From Alistipes sp. (GTDB taxonomy: Bacteria; Bacteroidota; Bacteroidia; Bacteroidales; Rikenellaceae): 37,745 nt of DNA. Location of the stretch: assembly GCA_020026435.1 (NCBI GenBank), contig JAHHQK010000020.1:1-37745 (forward strand). Direction: 5' to 3'. Under the pieces are notes generated by a model. That model was not told where the DNA came from. It did no database searches and worked only from the letters and a program-made list of their open reading frames with translations. Below are positions 32,045 through 37,745 of the stretch, in pieces. Made by a program: the position numbers and the translations under genes. Every line of letters begins with the position of its first letter. The first letter of the stretch is position 1.

Positions 32045-35000
32045 TTAAGCCCACTTTACCAGAGCGAAATCCATTCTGTGCGGCAGATTCGGGTTGTAGG
32101 GGAAGACTCTCAGTGCCACATCGAACGTGCCGGCCTCGTCGGGCGTGTAGTCCAGGGTGTAGGTGACCTTCGATCCCTCGACCTTGATGCGCTCCAGACC
32201 GATTGTGCGGGCCACGTTGATGGGCTCTCCGCCGATGATCTGTTTGGCGATGACCATCTCCACGCCGATGTCCTCGGGTTTGAGGTTGGCGATGTCGACC
32301 GTCACCTCGAAGTGGTATTGCGATCCTACGTAGACGGCCTCCTTGTTGAGCTTGATGCGCTCCACGTCGGTCACGCGTACGTTGTCCCATGCGGCCGAGA
32401 CCTTACGCTTCCATGCGGCGATCTCGCGGGCCATGCGGTAGCTGTCGTCGACCATCTTGGCCTTGCGGGCGGCGAGCTTGTCGTAGAAGCGGTCCTCGTA
32501 GTCGGTGAGCATACGGTTGGTCGTGAAGTTCGACGCGATGTCGGCGATGCACTCCTTGACCGACTTGACCCACTCGTGGGGGATGTTGTCCTCGGTGCGG
32601 TTGTAGTACTTGGGAGCGATCTCCTCCTCGATGGTGTTGTAGATCATCTCGGCGTCGAGCTCGTCCTGGTAGTGCTGGTCGGCGAACGTGCGCTCCATGG
32701 GCAGCATCCAGCCTGCACCCTTCTTGTAGCCCTCGACCCACCAGCCGTCGAGTACCGAGAACTGCAGTACGCCGTTCATCACGCACTTCTCGCCCGAGGT
32801 ACCCGAAGCCTCCAGCGGACGGGTCGGGGTGTTCAGCCATACGTCGACACCCTGGACCATGCGGCGGGCCAGCTCCATGTCGTAGTTCTGCAGGAAGATG
32901 ATCTTGCCCACGAACTGAGGCATGGCCGAAACCTCGACGATGCGCTTGATCAGATCCTGACCCGGCTTGTCGTTGGGGTGGGCCTTACCGGCGAAGATGA
33001 ACTGTACGGGGCGCTCCTTGTTGTTCACGATGGCCGACAGGCGGTCCAGGTTCGTGAAGAGCAGATAGGCGCGCTTGTAGGTGGCGAAGCGGCGGGCGAA
33101 ACCGATGGTCAGTACCTCGGGTTTGATGCCCTCGATGATCTGCAACATCTGGCGGGGCGATTCGAGGCGTACCTGTTGGGGGTCGCTGTAACGCTCGCGG
33201 ATGTGGTTGATCAGTCTGTTCTTGAGCTTCATGCGCTCGCCCCACAATTCCTCGTCGGGAATGTTGTGGGCCTTTTGCCAGGCGGGGATGTTGTAGCTGT
33301 GACCCTCGAATCCGTCGGCGAAGTAGCGCGAGTAGAGACGGCGCAGGTTGCGGGCGATCCACGTCGGGAAGTGTACGCCGTTGGTGACGTAGCCGATGTG
33401 CAGCTCGTTCTTGAAGTATCCGGGCCACATGCCGCCGAGGATGTCCTTCGACACCTCGCCGTGGAGCCACGACACTCCGTTGACCTCCTGCGAGAGGTTG
33501 CAGGCCAGTACCGACATCGAGAATTTCTCGTTGGGGTCGTTGGGGTGGGTCTTACCCAGGTTGATGTACTGGTCCCAGGTGATGCCCAGAACTTCGGGGT
33601 AATGGGCCATATATTGACGGATCATCGCCTCGGGGAAGGCATCGTGACCGGCCGGAACGGGGGTGTGGGTCGTGAACAGCGACGAGCAGCGGACCACCTC
33701 CAGAGCCTCCGAGAAGGAGAGTTTTTTGTGGTTCACCAGTTCGCGGATACGCTCGATGCCGATGAAGGCGGCGTGACCCTCGTTGCAGTGATATACCTGA
33801 TTCTTGATACCCAGCTTTCTCAGGGCGCGGATACCGCCGATACCGAGCAGCATCTCCTGCTTGAGACGGTTCTCCCAGTCGCCGCCGTAGAGGTAGTGGG
33901 TGATCTGACGGTCCTCGGCGAGGTTGTCCTCATAGTCCGTGTCGAGCAGAAGCAGGTCCGTACGTCCTACCTGGCACTTCCACACGCGGGCTGAAAGCGT
34001 ACGGCCGGGGAATGCCACGGTGACGGTGACCCATTTGCCGGCCTCGTCGCGCATCGGCGAGATGGGCAGCTGGTAGAAGTTCTGCGTCTCGTAGGTGGCC
34101 TCCTGGGCACCCTGGGCCGACAGACGCTGGGTGAAATATCCGTAGCGGTAGAGCAGACCCACGGCCGTCATCGGGATATTCTTGTCCGATGCCTCCTTCA
34201 GGTAGTCACCGGCCAGGATACCCAGACCGCCCGAGTAGATCTTCAGCGACGAGTGCAGACCGTACTCCATCGAGAAGTAGGAGATGGTTGTCGACTTGGG
34301 ATCGGGTTTCTCGCTCATGTAGTTGCAGAACTGCTCGTAGACCGAGTCTAACTGGGAGAGGAAGGTGCTGTCATGCTCCAGCTCCTTCATGCGCTCTACG
34401 CTCAGTTTGTTGAGCAGGACGATGGGGTTGCGGTCGCATTTCACCCACAGTTCGGGGTCGATGTCCTCGAACAGGTCGCGGGCGGCGGGCGTCCAGCACC
34501 ACCACAGGTTGTGCGAGAGCTCGTTGAGGGTCTGCAGACGCTCGGGGAGGGTCTTGTCGACCATCATGCGGTTCCAGTTGGGGTGCTCGACGAAGAGCTG
34601 CTGGCGCACGAAGTTGATCTGCTCGTCGGAGCGGCCGCCGTCCTCCAGAATGGCACGGTTGGTACGCAGGATCGAGCTGTCGATGGCCTCCGAATAGGCC
34701 TCTTCGTAGGCCGAGAAGAGTTTGTTCCAGAGCAGCTGCTCCGAGATCTCGTAGGCCGAAGCGCGTACTTCGGTTACTTCCTCCTCGTTCAGATGGCTGA
34801 AGCGGAGCAGTTGTTCCGAGATCTTGATTTCGACCTCCATATCGTTATAGTCGTTGCGGTTGATGACCACAACGCCCGAGTGGTTGCGTTGTTTGTCGAC
34901 CCACATTCCGAATCCGGCGAGCGACGTGGTGATCGTCGGCACGGAGAATGCCACCGACTCCAGCGGGGTGTAGCCCCACGGCTCGTAGTAGGAGGGGAAT

Positions 35001-36295
35001 ACCGTGACATCCATACCGATCAGCAGCTCGTAGTAGTGCTTGTTGAAGATGCCGTCGGCCTTGTTCAGATAGGTCGGGACGAAGATCACCTTCACCTTTG
35101 ACTGGTCGGAGGAGAGGATACTGCCGTTGATCGAGTTGACGATGGGATCCCACGAAGGGTTCTCCAGCATGTGGGTCGAATGCTTGTACTGGTTCTCGTC
35201 GATGGGTTTCGACTCGTCGGCCAGGTGGGCCTGGAGGTCGAGACGGGGACCGCGGTTGCCGGCCGGAACGGTGATGTAGGCCAGGACCTCACGCTCCAGC
35301 TTGTCTGAAGAGGCCAGGCGTTTGAGTGATTCGAGGAACACGTCGATACCCTTGTTGCGGAACTCGTAGCGGCCGCTGGTACCGATGATCAGAGGATCGG
35401 TCTTGAACTTGTAGTCCAGGCAGGCCTCGGCTACGTTGATCATGGCCTTGCGGGCCTCTGTACGCTTCGTGCCGTACTCCTCGCCGGCCCATACGAAGTC
35501 GTTCTCGAAGCCGTTTGGGGTGATGCAGTCCGGCTCGCGGTTGAGCAGGTATTTACACTCGTTGGCCGTGATGTCGCTTACCGTGAGGAAGGCATCGGCA
35601 TTGGCAGCCGCGGTCTTCTCGATCGAGTGCTTGGCCATGACGTTGAACTGGCGGGCCAGATCGTCGGCGTTGAACTTCGTCAGATCGTTGTAGAGGGGAA
35701 GGTGGTTGCCGGCGATGCAGCGGCCCATGACCGTGGCGTGGGTCGTGAAGAGGGTGGCTACGTAGGGCGCATTCTTACGCAGGTAGAGGGCACCCGAGGC
35801 CGTCATCCATTCGTGGAAGTGGGCGGCTACCTTGTCGGTCTTCGAGCAGAAGGTGTCGACATACGACGAGATGACCATACCGGCGGCATAGCCGAACAGC
35901 ACGGGCTCGATGTAGTCCCACTGTCCCGATATCGAATCGACGTGGTAATCTTCCCAGAGTTTTTTGAGGATTTCGTCCTTCTTGGGGAAGAACGAGGTGA
36001 AGTCGATCAGGATCGCAATGGGGTTGCCCTGGATTTTCCAATGGCCCACGCGGATGCGGATGCCGTTGTCATAGACGTTCTGGCGCCAGGCTTTCAGAAG
36101 TTGGGGATCCTCCTCGAACTCGGGGTTGGCTCCCTCGTGCTGGAAATCCGGACCGATCACGATGTAGCGATCTTGGAATTTGCGAATTGCGGTCTGTGCC
36201 TTGGTAGAGATCACGGTATGGATACCGCCTACCTTGTTGCACACCTCCCAACTGATCTCGAAGAGATGGTCGGGGGTTAGTTTTGTGTTGCTCAT
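32045..36295 (-). CDS. Glycogen synthase - alpha-glucan phosphorylase fusion
   Basis: A 1416-residue protein with two complete enzymes. Residues about 1-570 are a GT3-type (eukaryote-like) glycogen synthase: ISWEVCNKVGGIHTVIS near the start, FTTHATVMGR, and the E-x7-E motif YYEPWGYTPLES with Glu438 and Glu446. From about 585 (LNELSHNLWWCW) to 1310 it is a GT35 phosphorylase of the shorter bacterial type, with YCNEGHAAF-like HCNEGHAAF, and EASGTSGEKCVMNG where Lys1170 would carry pyridoxal phosphate. A beta-rich C-terminal domain follows. The ATG at 36295 gives MSNTKLTPDH; an earlier in-frame ATG at 36352 lies upstream of the predicted transcription start, while one at 36334 is possible. First gene of the glycogen locus. 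Synthesis and phosphorolysis on one chain is the notable point. Confidence 0.94.
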   Translation of the reverse strand: MSNTKLTPDHLFEISWEVCNKVGGIHTVISTKAQTAIRKFQDRYIVIGPDFQHEGANPEFEEDPQLLKAWRQNVYDNGIRIRVGHWKIQGNPIAILIDFTSFFPKKDEILKKLWEDYHVDSISGQWDYIEPVLFGYAAGMVISSYVDTFCSKTDKVAAHFHEWMTASGALYLRKNAPYVATLFTTHATVMGRCIAGNHLPLYNDLTKFNADDLARQFNVMAKHSIEKTAAANADAFLTVSDITANECKYLLNREPDCITPNGFENDFVWAGEEYGTKRTEARKAMINVAEACLDYKFKTDPLIIGTSGRYEFRNKGIDVFLESLKRLASSDKLEREVLAYITVPAGNRGPRLDLQAHLADESKPIDENQYKHSTHMLENPSWDPIVNSINGSILSSDQSKVKVIFVPTYLNKADGIFNKHYYELLIGMDVTVFPSYYEPWGYTPLESVAFSVPTITTSLAGFGMWVDKQRNHSGVVVINRNDYNDMEVEIKISEQLLRFSHLNEEEVTEVRASAYEISEQLLWNKLFSAYEEAYSEAIDSSILRTNRAILEDGGRSDEQINFVRQQLFVEHPNWNRMMVDKTLPERLQTLNELSHNLWWCWTPAARDLFEDIDPELWVKCDRNPIVLLNKLSVERMKELEHDSTFLSQLDSVYEQFCNYMSEKPDPKSTTISYFSMEYGLHSSLKIYSGGLGILAGDYLKEASDKNIPMTAVGLLYRYGYFTQRLSAQGAQEATYETQNFYQLPISPMRDEAGKWVTVTVAFPGRTLSARVWKCQVGRTDLLLLDTDYEDNLAEDRQITHYLYGGDWENRLKQEMLLGIGGIRALRKLGIKNQVYHCNEGHAAFIGIERIRELVNHKKLSFSEALEVVRCSSLFTTHTPVPAGHDAFPEAMIRQYMAHYPEVLGITWDQYINLGKTHPNDPNEKFSMSVLACNLSQEVNGVSWLHGEVSKDILGGMWPGYFKNELHIGYVTNGVHFPTWIARNLRRLYSRYFADGFEGHSYNIPAWQKAHNIPDEELWGERMKLKNRLINHIRERYSDPQQVRLESPRQMLQIIEGIKPEVLTIGFARRFATYKRAYLLFTNLDRLSAIVNNKERPVQFIFAGKAHPNDKPGQDLIKRIVEVSAMPQFVGKIIFLQNYDMELARRMVQGVDVWLNTPTRPLEASGTSGEKCVMNGVLQFSVLDGWWVEGYKKGAGWMLPMERTFADQHYQDELDAEMIYNTIEEEIAPKYYNRTEDNIPHEWVKSVKECIADIASNFTTNRMLTDYEDRFYDKLAARKAKMVDDSYRMAREIAAWKRKVSAAWDNVRVTDVERIKLNKEAVYVGSQYHFEVTVDIANLKPEDIGVEMVIAKQIIGGEPINVARTIGLERIKVEGSKVTYTLDYTPDEAGTFDVALRVFPYNPNLPHRMDFALVKWA

Positions 36296-36349
36296 TATTG
36301 ATTCTATGTGTTTGAAATTTTGAGAGATATACATTTTCTTGAATCGGCG

Positions 36350-36381
36350 CAAAGGTAATACTTATATTCAGTAAAAGCAAT
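36350..36381 (-). promoter_or_regulatory. Promoter of the glycogen synthase/phosphorylase gene
   Basis: On the minus strand TTG (36378-36380) is followed after 20 nt by TACCTTTG (36350-36357). The start is expected near 36343, giving a leader of about 48 nt to the ATG at 36295 and ruling out the in-frame ATG at 36352. Confidence 0.8.
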
Positions 36382-36468
36382 AATTTCGAAGGTAATTAAT
36401 AAAAATATTTAAAATTAATATTCCCTTAATGTTTCTTACGCTTCAAGCCTTTGGTTATTAGTTTTTTT

Positions 36469-37581
36469 TTATGTTTCAAATAGGTTTTCGATGATCAGAT
36501 CCGATATGAGGAAATGCTCGGGAGGGATCGCCAGGTGACCATCTTGTTTGTTAATTATATGTGCATGAACCGATTGTCGGGTTTCCCTGAGGAGCCTTTC
36601 CGTCCGTTCCGGTCCGAAGAGGCGGGTAAGCTCCCCGAGTGGAATGCCTTCGGAGGTTCTCAGTCGGGTCATCAGGAATTCGTTGTAGCGGTCGCGTTCG
36701 GTGAGGTGTTCGCACTCGGCGGGGCGGCCGTCGATGTATTCCTGAGTGGAGGCTATGTTCCAGTGGCGTTCCTCCCCGTCGAAGGAGTGTGCCGCGGGGC
36801 CTATACCCAGATATCGAACTCCGTGCCAATAGGAGGCGTTGTGGCGGGCGCGGAAGCCCGGACGGGCGAAATTCGATATTTCGTAGTGTTCGTATCCGGC
36901 CCGGGTCAGCAGACGGTGGACCGTGAGGAATTCCTCCTCGCTTTGTTCTTCGGCAATGGGGGCGAAGTGTCCGCGGGACATTTCGCGGCCGAAGAAGGTG
37001 TTGGGTTCGATGGTCAGGTGGTAGGCCGAGATATGCTCGACACCGAGCGAGAGGATGCCGTCGATGGTGGCGAGCAGCTTGTTGCCGCCGAATCCCGGGA
37101 CGCCGAAGATCAGATCGACCGTGATGTTGTCGAATCCGGCCTTGCGGGCGTTGGCCACCGCACGGACGGCCTGTGAGGCGTTGTGGCGGCGGTTCATCAG
37201 CTTCAGGCAGTCGTCGTTGAGGGACTGGATGCCGATCGAGAGGCGGTCGATGCCTGCTTCGCGCAGTTCACAGAGGTATTTTTCGTTCAGATCGTCGGGG
37301 TTGGCTTCGAGGGTGGTCTCTTCCGCATGGGAGCAGTCGAAGAGGCGTCCGGCGTGGAGGAGCAGCGCGCGGATCTCGGCCGGAGAGCATAGCGAGGGTG
37401 TTCCGCCGCCGAAATAGCGGGTGCGGACCTCCTCACCGCGGAGATAGTCCTTGCGCTCGTCCAGTTCGCGATGCATGGCTTCGAGCAGTGGTTGCATTCG
37501 GCGGGTGCCGATCTCCTTATAGAAATCGCAGTAGGCACAGGCGCGTTTGCAAAAGGGTATGTGAAAATAAAGTCCTGCCAT
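36469..37581 (-). CDS. hemW: HemW-like radical SAM protein
   Basis: A 370-residue radical SAM protein of the HemN/HemW family. The cluster motif CKRACAYCDF (Cys11, Cys15, Cys18) is at the N-terminus, followed by YFGGGTPSL, LEANPDDL, RLSIGIQSLND, NITVDLIFGVPG, YEISNFARPGFRARHN and YLGIGPAAHSFDG. The family start is MAGLYFHIPFC at 37581; the frame is open to 37632. HemW members lack the longer N-terminal part of true coproporphyrinogen dehydrogenase (HemN) and are better described as haem chaperones, so the old name oxygen-independent coproporphyrinogen oxidase is probably wrong here. A -7 element lies eight bases before the ATG. Confidence 0.93.
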   Translation of the reverse strand: MAGLYFHIPFCKRACAYCDFYKEIGTRRMQPLLEAMHRELDERKDYLRGEEVRTRYFGGGTPSLCSPAEIRALLLHAGRLFDCSHAEETTLEANPDDLNEKYLCELREAGIDRLSIGIQSLNDDCLKLMNRRHNASQAVRAVANARKAGFDNITVDLIFGVPGFGGNKLLATIDGILSLGVEHISAYHLTIEPNTFFGREMSRGHFAPIAEEQSEEEFLTVHRLLTRAGYEHYEISNFARPGFRARHNASYWHGVRYLGIGPAAHSFDGEERHWNIASTQEYIDGRPAECEHLTERDRYNEFLMTRLRTSEGIPLGELTRLFGPERTERLLRETRQSVHAHIINKQDGHLAIPPEHFLISDLIIENLFET

Positions 37582-37589
37582 ATCTTTAT

Positions 37590-37597
37590 CAAAGATA
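37590..37597 (-). promoter_or_regulatory. -7 element immediately before hemW
   Basis: TATCTTTG on the minus strand matches TAnnTTTG; only eight bases separate it from the ATG at 37581. The -33 region is poor. Confidence 0.5.
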
Positions 37598-37745
37598 CAA
37601 AAAATTCGGGGAAAATGGTAAACCAAAAGCAAAATTTATCACTCTATATTGGCTTTTAGTTACAATCAGATCAAAATCAGCGTTTAAAAGGGCCTCTTTT
37701 TAACGATTTATTACTAATGAAGGGGTGGATGGGAAGGTTTAATGG

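Noticed and set aside
31775..33994. A 739-codon plus-strand frame over the phosphorylase half
   Set aside because: Shadow of the fusion gene; no domain recognisable.
36469..37581. Annotation as oxygen-independent coproporphyrinogen III oxidase (HemN)
   Set aside because: Length and N-terminus match the HemW subgroup, which lacks the longer N-terminal part of HemN.

Overview
This window looks like chromosomal sequence from a high-GC, anaerobic, gut-type Bacteroidota, most like Alistipes/Rikenellaceae. That placement is inference: promoters repeatedly match the Bacteroidota pattern (TTTG, 19-20 nt, TAnnTTTG), the acpP-fabF-rnc order is kept, there is a GH57/GT4/debranching glycogen locus, and anaerobic ribonucleotide reductase genes are present. 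No transposase, phage, integrase or CRISPR array was seen.

Layout. 1-52: 5' part of a tRNA-Gly(GCC) on the minus strand, with its promoter. 369-6845: an AraC-type regulator divergent from a three-gene tripartite RND efflux operon (adaptor lipoprotein, inner-membrane pump, TolC-like channel), with a 36-bp dyad between them. 7011-9665: a transglutaminase-like lipoprotein. 9721-10398: gene-free, with a very strong hairpin and a CCTT microsatellite. 10399-13358 (minus): acpP-fabF-rnc-radC. 13537-16053 (plus): pepE, a YraN-like protein and waaA (Kdo transferase), the last with its own promoter. 16599-20341 (minus): a secreted alpha/beta hydrolase, then a GH29 alpha-L-fucosidase coupled to cutC. 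20598-22672 (minus): a GT39-type membrane glycosyltransferase overlapping a GtrA-like protein. 22881-25964 (plus): promoter, cobalamin riboswitch, nrdD, nrdG. 26523-36295 (minus): a glycogen locus read as glycogen synthase/phosphorylase fusion, debranching enzyme, 750-bp gap, GT4 synthase, GH57 amylase. 36469-37581 (minus): hemW-like radical SAM gene.

How the genes work together. The glycogen locus holds synthesis, phosphorolysis, debranching and a GH57 enzyme in one region, with opposing activities on one polypeptide and Lys/Ala/Thr-rich tails on two other enzymes. The riboswitch implies that the B12-independent class III ribonucleotide reductase is turned down when cobalamin is plentiful, which predicts a B12-dependent class II enzyme elsewhere. 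The efflux operon is probably controlled by its divergent AraC neighbour.

No wholly new multi-gene system is evident. The best leads are the glycogen synthase/phosphorylase fusion with the lysine-rich tails nearby, the riboswitch leader of nrdDG, the dyad operator of the efflux operon, two paralogous intergenic hairpins with compensatory stem changes, and promoters placed so close to start codons that the mRNAs may be leaderless.
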